64,000 nucleotides of DNA, taken from contig NZ_AP022613.1 in the NCBI RefSeq assembly GCF_010730195.1, forward strand, positions 1,116,001 through 1,180,000, given 5' to 3'. Source of the stretch: Mycobacterium conspicuum. Its GTDB lineage: Bacteria > Actinomycetota > Actinomycetes > Mycobacteriales > Mycobacteriaceae. Positions within the stretch are counted from its first letter, which is position 1, and each line of letters opens with the position of its first letter. Below are positions 28,455 through 37,052 of this stretch, one piece after another. Both the position numbers and the translations under genes were made by a program. The notes below the pieces were generated by a model. The model was given only the letters and a program-made list of their open reading frames with translations. It searched no databases and had not been told where the DNA came from.

Positions 28455-29647
28455 TCAGCGCTCGCGAAGTCGTGGCGCACAAGCCAATCGGTCACGATCC
28501 CGACGGCCTGACGTAGCTTGTCGCGTTGGTCCGGGCCGGCGTAATAATGTGTGGCGCCGGGGATTTCGTGCATCTCCTTGTCGGGGTGGCCGATGGCCTC
28601 GAAGAGCCGCCGGGTGTGGCTAGGCGTGCACGCGTCGTCGGCGAGGTTGCCGATCACCAGCGCCGGGATGGCGATGTCGGGCCCGCAGTCCACCGCGTCA
28701 CCCCTGGCTTCGTCGTAACTCCACTGCGACAGCCAGCCACGCAACGTCGAAAAGCGCGCCAGCCCAACGGGGCTCATGTTCACCACCTGGGGATCCCCGA
28801 GGTAACACGTTCCCGGCACGCGTTCGTTGGGGTCGACGGCGGGATCCAGCCAGCGCGGGTCGGCCATGGTGCCGTGCACCACGAACCCGAACTCGTCATC
28901 CGGGCGCCCGGCCGCTCGCAGCTCGGCGAGTTTGTCCTTGACCCACGCGGTGATGCGGCGGTTGCGGTCGATCTGAGCTTGCCGATAGCGCGCCAGGAAC
29001 TCTTCGGTGTACGGCGGCTGGTTGGGGTTGTCGGGGTTGTACAGGTCCAGCTCGGGATCGCGCTTGGTGGGGTCGGATTCGTCGAGGATGGACGCGTCCA
29101 GCCATTCGGTGAGCGTGCCGTGTCGGCTGATGTGCGCGGCCAGCAGCATGATGCCGTCGGCGGGGATCAGGTCCAACTGCGTCAGGTCGGGGCCGTCGCC
29201 GGTCGGGCTGGACGTGATGGTCGGGTGCTGGGCCTGCTGCTGGTAGAACACCGACAGCGAGCCGCCGCCACTCCAGCCCGCCAGCACCACCTTCGTATAG
29301 CCCAGCCGGTTCTTGGCGTCCTTGATGCACTCGCCGAGATCCTCGACCACCTTCTCCATCAGCAGCGCCGAATCCGTGCCGCGGAATCGGCTGTTGCAGT
29401 AGATGACGTGGTGGCCCGCACGGGCCAGCGCGTTGATCATCGGCAGGTAGGCGCCGCCGCCGATCGGGTGCATGAACACCAGCACGGTGTCCGATGGCTT
29501 GTCCTTCGGCTTGAGCAAATAGCTTTCCAGCACGGTGATCTCGGCCAGCCCGCCGTAAACGTCGCGGACACCGGAATTGTTTTGGAACGCAACCAAATAG
29601 GGGATGCGTTCGTAGTCGTGCTTGACGGCCTGCATCATGCGAGTCAT
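28451..29647 (-). CDS. Alpha/beta-hydrolase
   Basis: 398 aa. The nucleophile elbow is VVLAGWSGGGSLSVFY (residues ~123-138). An acidic residue in NLADDACTP and a His in GATHYYAG complete a probable Ser-Asp-His triad. No signal peptide is visible, so it is probably cytoplasmic. The gap from the dioxygenase-like gene is 1 bp and the overlap with the CoA-transferase is 4 nt. It may hydrolyse an ester or C-C bonded intermediate of the same pathway; the substrate is unknown. Confidence 0.85.
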   Translation of the reverse strand: MTRMMQAVKHDYERIPYLVAFQNNSGVRDVYGGLAEITVLESYLLKPKDKPSDTVLVFMHPIGGGAYLPMINALARAGHHVIYCNSRFRGTDSALLMEKVVEDLGECIKDAKNRLGYTKVVLAGWSGGGSLSVFYQQQAQHPTITSSPTGDGPDLTQLDLIPADGIMLLAAHISRHGTLTEWLDASILDESDPTKRDPELDLYNPDNPNQPPYTEEFLARYRQAQIDRNRRITAWVKDKLAELRAAGRPDDEFGFVVHGTMADPRWLDPAVDPNERVPGTCYLGDPQVVNMSPVGLARFSTLRGWLSQWSYDEARGDAVDCGPDIAIPALVIGNLADDACTPSHTRRLFEAIGHPDKEMHEIPGATHYYAGPDQRDKLRQAVGIVTDWLVRHDFASAE

Positions 29648-29648
29648 G

Positions 29649-30761
29649 TCAGTGTTGTCCCAGGTCGTGTGCGAGCACTTCCGGTGATGGTGTCAATCGG
29701 CGGCGGGTGTCGACCGCGATCACCTGCCAGTCGACGCGGGAATGCTCGTCGAACTTGCGGCGCGCTCGTTCGCGCGCCTTCTCCGGCGCACCGTGGTGAA
29801 CCCCTTGCGGCGCATGGGTAATCAGGCCCGGCGGCATCGGGATGCCGTACAGCGAGCCGCCGTGAAAGAAGGCGATCTCGTCGTAGTCGACGTTGCGGTG
29901 ATACCAGGGCGTGCGTTCGGTGCCCCGCACACCTTCGGCCGGTCGGGGCAGAAAGTTCATCACGTAGACGCCGGTGGCTTGCATGAAGAGATGCACCGTG
30001 GGCGGCAGGTGGACACTGTCGGAGGTGATCACGTTGTAGTCGGCGATGTTGAAGGTGAACGCGAAGTTGTCACCGCGCCAGCCTTCGACGTCGATCGGAT
30101 TGTGTTGGTAGTACAGCGTTGTCGGGCCGCATTCATGCACCAGCCGGACCTCGTACTCGTCGCGGCATCCTAGACCCGGGGGGTCGTCGATCGGTTCGGG
30201 TTCGGGGATGGTGGCCTGCGACGGGTCGAATGGGAAGTGCCGGCCCAACGGACCGGGCGGCGGCACCCGGAATTCGTCGGTGGCCTCGACCATCAGCAGT
30301 GTGGTCTCGCCGTTCGTCGAATCCGGGAGCTGACGCCACGTGCACGCCTTAGGAATGTAGACCCAGTCGCCCTCGCGGTAACGCAGCGGCCCGAACTCGG
30401 TCTCCAGCAGGCCGGCGCCCCGGTGCACAAAGCACAGCAGATCCCCGTCGATGTGGCGGGTGTAGAAGGGCATCGGCTCGTGCCGGCGGCTGAGCAGGAT
30501 GCGGCAATCGGCGTTGCTGAACATCAGCAACGGCCCACCGTTGGCGTCGGCGGCGTCGTCGGGTTTGAGCTCGCTGGACAGCACGTCGACGGGGCGCAGC
30601 GGGCCGACCGCCCGGTAGGCGGTGGGGTCGTGGCGGCGATAGATGTTGGCGGTGCGGCCGGTGAACCCGCCCCGGCCGAGTTCGTCGTCCTTGAGTCCGT
30701 CCAAGTCGGCGTGCAGTCGGTGGGGGGTCGTTCCTTTTCGGAGGTGGACGAAGGATTCCAT
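29649..30761 (-). CDS. Homogentisate 1,2-dioxygenase-like cupin protein
   Basis: 370 aa, similar in architecture to homogentisate 1,2-dioxygenase: an N-terminal cupin (FYTRHIDGDLLCFVHRGAGLLETEFGPLRYREGDWVYIP) and a C-terminal segment with THAPQGVHHGAPEKARER. It is shorter than canonical HmgA (~430 aa) and may act on another aromatic ring. I chose the ATG 7 nt after GGGAG rather than the in-frame TTG four codons upstream. It is the first gene of the leftward catabolic cluster. Confidence 0.8.
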   Translation of the reverse strand: MESFVHLRKGTTPHRLHADLDGLKDDELGRGGFTGRTANIYRRHDPTAYRAVGPLRPVDVLSSELKPDDAADANGGPLLMFSNADCRILLSRRHEPMPFYTRHIDGDLLCFVHRGAGLLETEFGPLRYREGDWVYIPKACTWRQLPDSTNGETTLLMVEATDEFRVPPPGPLGRHFPFDPSQATIPEPEPIDDPPGLGCRDEYEVRLVHECGPTTLYYQHNPIDVEGWRGDNFAFTFNIADYNVITSDSVHLPPTVHLFMQATGVYVMNFLPRPAEGVRGTERTPWYHRNVDYDEIAFFHGGSLYGIPMPPGLITHAPQGVHHGAPEKARERARRKFDEHSRVDWQVIAVDTRRRLTPSPEVLAHDLGQH

Positions 30762-30938
30762 GGGCGCTCCCAAGTGGTGCTCAGCCGCGGTGAACCAGAA
30801 CTGAAAGTGACATTAGTTTTCCTTTTGGTCCCGCACAAGGGCCGTGGGGCGTCGTATTTGCTCGCCACATATTTGCTTCCCGGTCTGCTTGTGCTTTGAT
30901 TCGCGACGGGGTTCGCCAACCGACCCAGGAGGTAAGCC

Positions 30939-31949
30939 ATGAAGCACGTCGCCTTCCTAACGTATCCGCTCATCGTGGCGGCGCTGATCGCCGGCGGTTG
31001 TTCGTCGAAGGGGACCGGCACGCAGTCCTCGGGCCCGGCGTCGGGTCAGTCTGGGGCCCCGGCAGCAGGGCCGAAGGTCACCGCGACCGTCACGGTCGGG
31101 AAGAGCCCGAACGACGTCGCGGTGGATCCGGTCGGCAAGCTCGTGTACGTCACCAACTCCGGCGACGACACGGTGTCGGTGATCGATGCCTCGTCCAACG
31201 CCGTGAAGACCTCGATCAAGGTCGGAAAGAAGCCCGCGGGCATCGCGATTGATCCGCAGGCCAAGAAGGCCGTCGTCGCCAACAGCGACGACGGCTCGGT
31301 CACGATCGTCGACACCGGGTCCAACATCGTCGTCGCTGCCGGGGTCAAGGTCGGGCAGGGCCCCGATGCGGTGGCGGTGTATCCGGACACCCACACCGCC
31401 TACGTCGCCAACGAAAACGACGGCTCGGTGTCGGTGATCGACATGGCTGCCGGCACGGTCGGCGCCACCGTCCCGGTCGGGAAAAAGCCGGACGGAGTGG
31501 CCGTGGACCCGGCCACCCGCACCGTGTATGTCAGCAACGCCGACGACAACTCGGTCACGGTGATCGACACGGCGTCGCGCCAGGTCGTGGCCACCATCCC
31601 GGTCGGCAGGGGCCCGACCTGGGTGCAGGTGGTCAACGGATCGGCCTACGTCACCACCGCCGGTGACAACGCGCTTTCGGTGATCGACACCGCGTCGCGC
31701 GCGGTCGTCCAGACCATCCCGGTCGGAAGAACGCCCAACGGTTGGGTGGCGGACCCGAGCACCCACACCGCGTACATCACCAATTCTCAAGACGATTCGA
31801 TGTCGGTCGTCGACCCGCAGGCCCGCAAGATCACCGCCACCGTCAAGGTCGGAAAAGGCCCGGACGGCATCGCCGTGGACACGGCCACGCACATCGTCTA
31901 CACCGCCAACGCGGGGGATGGCACGGTGTCGGTGGTCAGCGCCGGCTAG
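30939..31949 (+). CDS. YVTN-repeat beta-propeller lipoprotein
   Basis: 336 aa. The signal peptide ends in the lipobox IAGGC (Cys21), so it is probably a lipoprotein on the outer face of the membrane. After a Gly/Ser-rich linker come seven ~41-residue repeats of the form VxVGKxPDGVAVDPxTxxVYVxNxxDxSVSVIDTAS, which should close into a seven-bladed propeller. An AGGAGG site precedes the ATG. It converges on fadB4 with a 4-nt overlap. Ligand unknown. Confidence 0.88.
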   Translation: MKHVAFLTYPLIVAALIAGGCSSKGTGTQSSGPASGQSGAPAAGPKVTATVTVGKSPNDVAVDPVGKLVYVTNSGDDTVSVIDASSNAVKTSIKVGKKPAGIAIDPQAKKAVVANSDDGSVTIVDTGSNIVVAAGVKVGQGPDAVAVYPDTHTAYVANENDGSVSVIDMAAGTVGATVPVGKKPDGVAVDPATRTVYVSNADDNSVTVIDTASRQVVATIPVGRGPTWVQVVNGSAYVTTAGDNALSVIDTASRAVVQTIPVGRTPNGWVADPSTHTAYITNSQDDSMSVVDPQARKITATVKVGKGPDGIAVDTATHIVYTANAGDGTVSVVSAG

Positions 31950-32914
31950 CGGACGCGCAAAACCACCTTGCCTTTGGCGGTGCGCTTCTCCAGCGACGCG
32001 ACCGCGGCGGCGGCCTCGTCCAGGGGGTAGACGTCGGGCTCCGGCGGGGCCAGCTTGCCCGAGGAGAGTAGCTCGGAGAGCCCGGTCCACTGTTCGGTCA
32101 GCGCTCCCGGGTGGGTGCCGGCCCACGCCCCCCACCCAACACCGACCACGTCAACGTTGTTGAGCAACAAGCGATTTACCTTGACCGTGGGAATCTCACC
32201 GCCGGTAAAGCCGACGACCAGTAGGCGCCCACCGGGCGCGAGGGAGCGCAGCGAATCGGTGAACCGATCCCCGCCGACCGGGTCGACCACCATGTCGACA
32301 CCGCGGCCGTGGGTCAGCTCCTTGACCGCGTCCTTGAATCCCTCGGCCAACACCACGTCGGTCGCGCCAGCGGCCGTGGCGATCCGCCCCTTCTCCTCGG
32401 TGCTGACCACCGCGATGGTGCGCGATGCCCCGAGCACCGGCGCCAGGCGCAGTGTCGAGGTGCCGATCCCGCCCGCCGCGCCGTGCACCAGCACCGTCTC
32501 GCCCTGCTGCAGGCGGCCGCGCACCGTCAACGCGAAGTACATCGTCAGGTCGTTGAACAACAGGCCGGCGCCAGCCTCGAAGCTGACGTTGTCGGGCAGC
32601 TTGAAGGCCCGGTCCGGGGCCAACATCGCGACCTCGGCCATGCCGCCGGATAGCATCGTCAGGCCCACGACGCGGTCCCCGGGACCCACCTCGGCGCCGT
32701 CCGGCGCGGATCGCACCACCCCGGCGATTTCGGCGCCGAGGATGAACGGCGGGTCGGGCCGGTACTGGTAGAGCCCCCGGGTGAGCAGCGCGTCGGGGAA
32801 CGCCACCCCGGCGGCGTGCACGTCGACGAGCACGCCCTCCCCGCTGGGTTCCTCGACCTCGGTCACTTCGATCGCTTCTGGACCTTCTAGCCGAGTCACC
32901 CGTGCTGCGCGCAT
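31946..32914 (-). CDS. fadB4: Quinone oxidoreductase-like MDR enzyme FadB4
   Basis: 322-aa medium-chain reductase of the quinone oxidoreductase group. The NADPH-binding VLVHGAAGGIGTSTLRLA motif lies at residues ~140-157. No structural zinc cysteine cluster is present, as expected for this group. The N-terminus MRAARVTRLEGPEAIEV and overall sequence fit the mycobacterial FadB4 (Rv3141) orthologue. It is divergent from the aldo/keto reductase with 43 bp between the starts. Confidence 0.92.
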   Translation of the reverse strand: MRAARVTRLEGPEAIEVTEVEEPSGEGVLVDVHAAGVAFPDALLTRGLYQYRPDPPFILGAEIAGVVRSAPDGAEVGPGDRVVGLTMLSGGMAEVAMLAPDRAFKLPDNVSFEAGAGLLFNDLTMYFALTVRGRLQQGETVLVHGAAGGIGTSTLRLAPVLGASRTIAVVSTEEKGRIATAAGATDVVLAEGFKDAVKELTHGRGVDMVVDPVGGDRFTDSLRSLAPGGRLLVVGFTGGEIPTVKVNRLLLNNVDVVGVGWGAWAGTHPGALTEQWTGLSELLSSGKLAPPEPDVYPLDEAAAAVASLEKRTAKGKVVLRVR

Positions 32915-32957
32915 GCCGGATAGCCTACTTGCGGCGGTTCGACGCTAATCTGCCCCC

Positions 32958-33818
32958 ATGGATCAGTTTCCGCTTGGCGGTTTCACGGTCGCCCGCATCG
33001 GGTTCGGCGCGATGCAACTGCCGGGACCGGGCGTGATGGGGCCCCCGCGTGATCGCGACGAGGCGCTGGCCGTGCTGAGGCGGGCGGTCGAACTCGGGGT
33101 GAATCACATCGACACCGCCCAGTTCTACGGTCCCGACGTTGCGAACGAGCTCATCAGGGAGGCGCTGCATCCGTACCCGCAGAACCTGGCGCTGGTCAGC
33201 AAGGTCGGGGGGCGGCGCGACGAAGCCGGGGCCTGGCTGCCGCTATCCGATCCCGCGGATATGCGCCGAGACATCGAGGCCAATTTGCGCACCCTCGGAG
33301 TTGACCAGCTCGCTGCGGTCAACTTGCGGCTATTTGAGAGCGAAGCGCCGGATCAGCTGTTCGACGACCAGCTTTCGGCGATGATCGCGGCCCGCGAGGA
33401 AGGCTTGATCGGCGGAATCGGACTCAGCGAAGTCACCCGTGAGCACCTGCTGCACGCCTTGGAACGTACCGAGATCGTCTGTGTGCAAAACGCTTTCAAC
33501 CTGGTGCACCGCGCATCGACGCCCGTGTTGGACGAGTGCGTGGCGCGCGGCATCGCCTTCGTACCGTTCTTTCCGCTGGGCGCGGCGTTCAGCGGGCCCA
33601 ACAATCCGGTGCTCGGCAACGACGTGCTGAAGAGCGCCGCCGAACGACTCGGGCGCACGCCGGCGCAGGTGGCGTTGGCCTGGACGTTGAGCGTGGCACC
33701 CAACGTCCTTTTGATTCCGGGAACCTCGTCGGTGTCGCATCTGGAGGAAAACCTCGCCGTCGGCGATATCGAACTCGACGACGACACCCGCGAGCAGCTC
33801 AACGCCGTCGCCGCGTAA
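32958..33818 (+). CDS. Aldo/keto reductase
   Basis: 286-aa NADPH-dependent TIM-barrel oxidoreductase. The N-terminus carries RIGFGAMQL, DTAQFYG holds the catalytic Asp and Tyr, and LVSKVG holds the Lys. Near the C-terminus, LIPGTSSVSHLEENL is the nucleotide-binding loop. The stop overlaps the GNAT gene start (TAATG), so the two are probably co-expressed. Substrate not predictable. Confidence 0.92.
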   Translation: MDQFPLGGFTVARIGFGAMQLPGPGVMGPPRDRDEALAVLRRAVELGVNHIDTAQFYGPDVANELIREALHPYPQNLALVSKVGGRRDEAGAWLPLSDPADMRRDIEANLRTLGVDQLAAVNLRLFESEAPDQLFDDQLSAMIAAREEGLIGGIGLSEVTREHLLHALERTEIVCVQNAFNLVHRASTPVLDECVARGIAFVPFFPLGAAFSGPNNPVLGNDVLKSAAERLGRTPAQVALAWTLSVAPNVLLIPGTSSVSHLEENLAVGDIELDDDTREQLNAVAA

Positions 33819-34354
33819 TGCCGCCGCTCGTCCGCCCCGCGACCGAAGCCGACGCCGCCGCATGCGCCGAGATCTATCGGCCGTATGTGTTGGACACCGT
33901 CATCACCTTTGAAACCGAACCGCCGACCGTGGCGGAGATGGCGGCGCGTATCGCGGCCGCCGAGGTGATGTACGAGTGGCTGGTGTGCGAGGTCGACGGG
34001 AAGGTCGCGGGTTATGCCTATGCGCACCAATTCAATCCGCGGGCAGCGTATCAGTGGTCGGCGGAGACGAGCATCTACATGGCGCGCGACTGCGTGCGCC
34101 GCGGCGGGGGGCGGACACTGTATGCCGAATTGCTGAGCCGGCTGACGAAACGCGGCTTTCGGCGGGCCTTCGCCGGCATCGCCCAACCCAACCAAGCCAG
34201 CATCGCATTCCATGAGTCGTTCGGGTTCCGGCCGGTGGGCCACTACCAGCGGGTCGGATGGAAACTCGGCGGCTGGCACGACGTGCAGTGGTGGCAGCTC
34301 GACTTGGTCGCCCCCGACGACGAGGTCGACCCGCCGACCGAGATCGCTACTTGA
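33818..34354 (+). CDS. GNAT N-acetyltransferase (phosphinothricin acetyltransferase-like)
   Basis: 178 aa with the GNAT fold: N-terminal RPATEADAAACAEIYRPYVLDTVITFETEPP, acetyl-CoA loop region DCVRRGGGRTLYAELLSRL (residues ~90-108) and SIAFHESFGFRPVGHYQRVGWKLGGWHDVQWW. This C-terminal pattern is typical of Pat/YncA-type amino-acid acetyltransferases. The ATG overlaps the reductase stop by 1 nt, and the 3' end overlaps fadE23 by 8 bp in convergent orientation. Confidence 0.9.
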   Translation: MPPLVRPATEADAAACAEIYRPYVLDTVITFETEPPTVAEMAARIAAAEVMYEWLVCEVDGKVAGYAYAHQFNPRAAYQWSAETSIYMARDCVRRGGGRTLYAELLSRLTKRGFRRAFAGIAQPNQASIAFHESFGFRPVGHYQRVGWKLGGWHDVQWWQLDLVAPDDEVDPPTEIAT

Positions 34355-35549
34355 GCTCGGCCGACGACAGGCCCAGCAGTCGGCGGGCCACCACCAGCTG
34401 CTGAATCTGCTGGGTGCCCTCGAAGATGTCCAGGATCTTCGAGTCGCGTCCCCACTTCTCCAGCATCGACTGCTCGGAATAGCCTGTGGTGCCCGCCATT
34501 TCGACGGCTTTGAGGGTGACATCGCTGGCCATCCGGCCGGCTTTCGCCTTGCTCATCGACGCTTCTTTGGAGTTGGGGATGTTGTTGTCGGCCTGCCATG
34601 CCGCCCGCAGCGTCAGCAGGTAGCTGGCCTCCCAGTCCGCCTCCATCCGCAAAAACTCTGCCGCGGCGGCACTTTGGGCGTGCGATGGTTGGTCATAGGA
34701 GATTTCCACGCCGGCGTCGGTGAGGATCCTGCGGATTTCCTCCAGGGCGGCGCGCCCGACCCCGATGGCCATGCCGGCCACGATCGGGCGGGTGTTGTCG
34801 AAGGTCTCCATCACCCCCGAAAAGCCCTTGCCGACTTCGATTTCGGGATTGCCCAGCAGGTTCTCCTTGGGGATGCGGGCGTTGTCGAAGCGGATCACGG
34901 CGGTATCCGAGCCCTTGATGCCGAGCTTCTTCTCGAGCCGTTCGACCGTCACGCCGGGGTGCTCGCGCGGCACGATGAACGACTTGATGGCGGGCCGGCC
35001 CACCGATTTGTCCAGCGTGGCCCACACCACGATGTGGGTGGCGCGCGACCCGGCGGTGACGAAGATCTTCTCGCCGTTGATCACGTACTCGTCGCCGTCC
35101 AGCTTGGCCGTGGTGGACACCGCCGCGGAGTCCGATCCGAATCCCGGTTCGGTGATCGCCATCGCGGCCCACACTTTGCCCAGGCGCTGCAGCTGCTCGT
35201 CGGTGGCCACCGCGGATATGGCCGCGTTGCCCAGTCCCTGATACGGAATCGACAGCATCATCGCGACATCGCCCCAACTGGCCTCGATCGCCTGCACCAG
35301 CGCGGCCATGTTGGAGCCGTTGTGATTTTGCTCCTTCTCGCCCTCGTCGCGTAGGCCATCCGCCCCGGCGAACGGCACCGACTCGGCGGCTCCCTCGAAC
35401 AGGCTGATCAGCGTGTCGAGTTCGACCGGGTAGGCGTGTTCCTTCAGGTCGTACTTGCGTGCGATCGGGCGCATGAACTCCGCCGCGCCCTGATGGGTCT
35501 TGGTGATCACCGCTTGCAGCTTGCGGGGAAGCTCCAGATTGATTGCCAT
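34347..35549 (-). CDS. fadE23: Acyl-CoA dehydrogenase FadE23
   Basis: 400-aa acyl-CoA dehydrogenase with a middle domain (AITEPGFGSDSAAVSTTAKLDGDEYVINGEKIFVT) and a C-terminal KILDIFEGTQQIQQLV segment. It lies 21 bp downstream of fadE24. In M. tuberculosis the two are adjacent in the same order (Rv3139-Rv3140), which suggests a heteromeric enzyme as found for other paired FadE proteins. It is probably transcribed from the palindrome-bearing promoter upstream of fadE24. Confidence 0.93.
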   Translation of the reverse strand: MAINLELPRKLQAVITKTHQGAAEFMRPIARKYDLKEHAYPVELDTLISLFEGAAESVPFAGADGLRDEGEKEQNHNGSNMAALVQAIEASWGDVAMMLSIPYQGLGNAAISAVATDEQLQRLGKVWAAMAITEPGFGSDSAAVSTTAKLDGDEYVINGEKIFVTAGSRATHIVVWATLDKSVGRPAIKSFIVPREHPGVTVERLEKKLGIKGSDTAVIRFDNARIPKENLLGNPEIEVGKGFSGVMETFDNTRPIVAGMAIGVGRAALEEIRRILTDAGVEISYDQPSHAQSAAAAEFLRMEADWEASYLLTLRAAWQADNNIPNSKEASMSKAKAGRMASDVTLKAVEMAGTTGYSEQSMLEKWGRDSKILDIFEGTQQIQQLVVARRLLGLSSAELK

Positions 35550-35570
35550 GATTGATCTTTCGGCTCGGAA

Positions 35571-36968
35571 TCAGATGAGAACGACGCCCTCGGCGACGCC
35601 GATGGCCCGCAGGTCGCGGTACCAGCGTTCGACCGGGTGTTCCTTGGTGTAGCCGTGGCCGCCGAGCAATTGCACTCCGTCCAAACCGATTTGCATGCCC
35701 TTGTCGGCGCCGAGGCGCTTGGCCAGAGCGGCCTCGCGGGCGAACGGCAGGCCCTGTTCGGCGCGCGCCGCGCCGCGCCAGGTGATCAGCCGCAGCCCGT
35801 CCAGCTCGATGGCGATGTTGGCGCACATGAACGCCACGGCCTGACGGCGGGCGATCGGCTCGCCGAATGCCTGGCGTTCCTTCACGTACGGCACGACATA
35901 GTCGAGCACCGCGTGCGAGGTGCCGACCGCCAGTGCCGCCCAGCCCAGCCGGGACAACGCGATCGCCTCGGAATAGTCGGCATCGGTGGCCTCGTCCTCG
36001 CCGAGGCGCGCACTCAGCGGCACCGTCACCCCGGACAGCTCGACCTGGCCCAGGGCCGCGGCGCGAATCCCCATGCTCGGGTCCGCCTTGACGGTCAGGC
36101 CTTTCGCGGCCGACTCGACGATGAACAGCGCCGGCTTGCCGTTCAGTTGCGCCCCGACGATGAACAGCTCGGCGTCGGCCGCGGCCGGTACCAAGGACTT
36201 GACCCCGTCGAGTCGGTACCCGCTGGGGGTCCGCGTCGCGGTGGTCGCCAGGCGGGTGGGGTCGAACAGCGGCTGCGGTTCGGCGATGGCGACACAGGCT
36301 TGCGGGACGTTCTCGCCGGCGAACTCGTTCAGGTAGGTGGCCTGCTGGTCGGCGCTGCCCCAGTGGGTCAGCGCGGACGCGACCCCGCCGGGGGCCAGGA
36401 TCGGTAGCGCCAGGCCCATGTCGCCGTAGGCCAGCGCCTCGGCCACCAGCACGTTGGTCACGCTGGAGCGGTGGGTGGCGATGCCGTCGAAGTCCTCGGG
36501 GATGTTGATGGCCGTGACGCCCAGCTCGGCGGCCTTGGCGATCAGGTCGCGCGGGTAGGCCGCCGCCCCGTCGGCGTCGTGCGCGGCGGGCCGCAGGACC
36601 TCCTCGGCGAACTCCTCGAGGGTTTCGACGATGAGCTTCTGGTCTTCGTCGGGCGTCAGGTCGAAGTAATCCTTGCCGCTGGCCTTCAGCCGGGTCGGTC
36701 CGCCGCGCAAGCTCTGCACGCGCTTGAACTGACGGCCGGTGGCGGCGGCGGTGGAGAACACGGTCTTCGTGCCGTAGCGCAGGGTCCGGTTGAGCGGATC
36801 GCGCAGATGGTACTTGTCCAGGAAGTCCTGGCCCATGATCGGAGCCAGCACCGCCAGCGCGATGTCGATCCCGGTCCGTTTGTGCGGCTGCATCCCGACG
36901 CCGTTCTCCCGGCCGCGCCGCTTACGGCGGCGGGAGGAAGGCTTCGTGGTGGTGGCGGTGTCAGTCAT
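35571..36968 (-). CDS. fadE24: Acyl-CoA dehydrogenase FadE24
   Basis: 465 aa, longer than a typical acyl-CoA dehydrogenase because of a basic N-terminal extension (SSRRRKRRGRENG) of about 90 residues before the helical domain. The middle domain lacks the standard TEPGxGSD string (CVAIAEPQPLFDPTRL in its place), and the C-terminus has QLLGGHGYTKEHPVERWYRDLRAIGVAEG. The altered motifs support a non-catalytic or half-site partner for FadE23. The ATG lies 37 bp downstream of a perfect palindrome. Confidence 0.92.
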   Translation of the reverse strand: MTDTATTTKPSSRRRKRRGRENGVGMQPHKRTGIDIALAVLAPIMGQDFLDKYHLRDPLNRTLRYGTKTVFSTAAATGRQFKRVQSLRGGPTRLKASGKDYFDLTPDEDQKLIVETLEEFAEEVLRPAAHDADGAAAYPRDLIAKAAELGVTAINIPEDFDGIATHRSSVTNVLVAEALAYGDMGLALPILAPGGVASALTHWGSADQQATYLNEFAGENVPQACVAIAEPQPLFDPTRLATTATRTPSGYRLDGVKSLVPAAADAELFIVGAQLNGKPALFIVESAAKGLTVKADPSMGIRAAALGQVELSGVTVPLSARLGEDEATDADYSEAIALSRLGWAALAVGTSHAVLDYVVPYVKERQAFGEPIARRQAVAFMCANIAIELDGLRLITWRGAARAEQGLPFAREAALAKRLGADKGMQIGLDGVQLLGGHGYTKEHPVERWYRDLRAIGVAEGVVLI

Positions 36969-37005
36969 GTCGGCTGCCTCGGTCGTTGGGGCAATGCGAA
37001 TAAAC

Positions 37006-37031
37006 CCTATCTTACTCCGGAGTAAGATAGG
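37006..37031. promoter_or_regulatory. Perfect 26-bp palindrome upstream of fadE24
   Basis: The half-site CCTATCTTACTCC is followed directly by its exact complement, with no spacer. It lies 37 bp upstream of the fadE24 ATG and 21 bp beyond the hisN stop. The even symmetry and position fit an operator for a dimeric (TetR-type) repressor of fadE24-fadE23; a hairpin terminator for hisN is less likely because a zero-nt loop folds poorly. Which regulator binds cannot be told from the window. Confidence 0.7.
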
Positions 37032-37052
37032 TGGGGCCCGCTGTTAGTAATT

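Noticed and set aside
30939..31949. Repeats in the YVTN gene as possible CRISPR or tandem repeat
   Set aside because: The periodicity (about 120 bp) is protein-level propeller repeats with strongly diverged DNA; there are no identical repeats with unique spacers. No CRISPR array was seen anywhere in the window.
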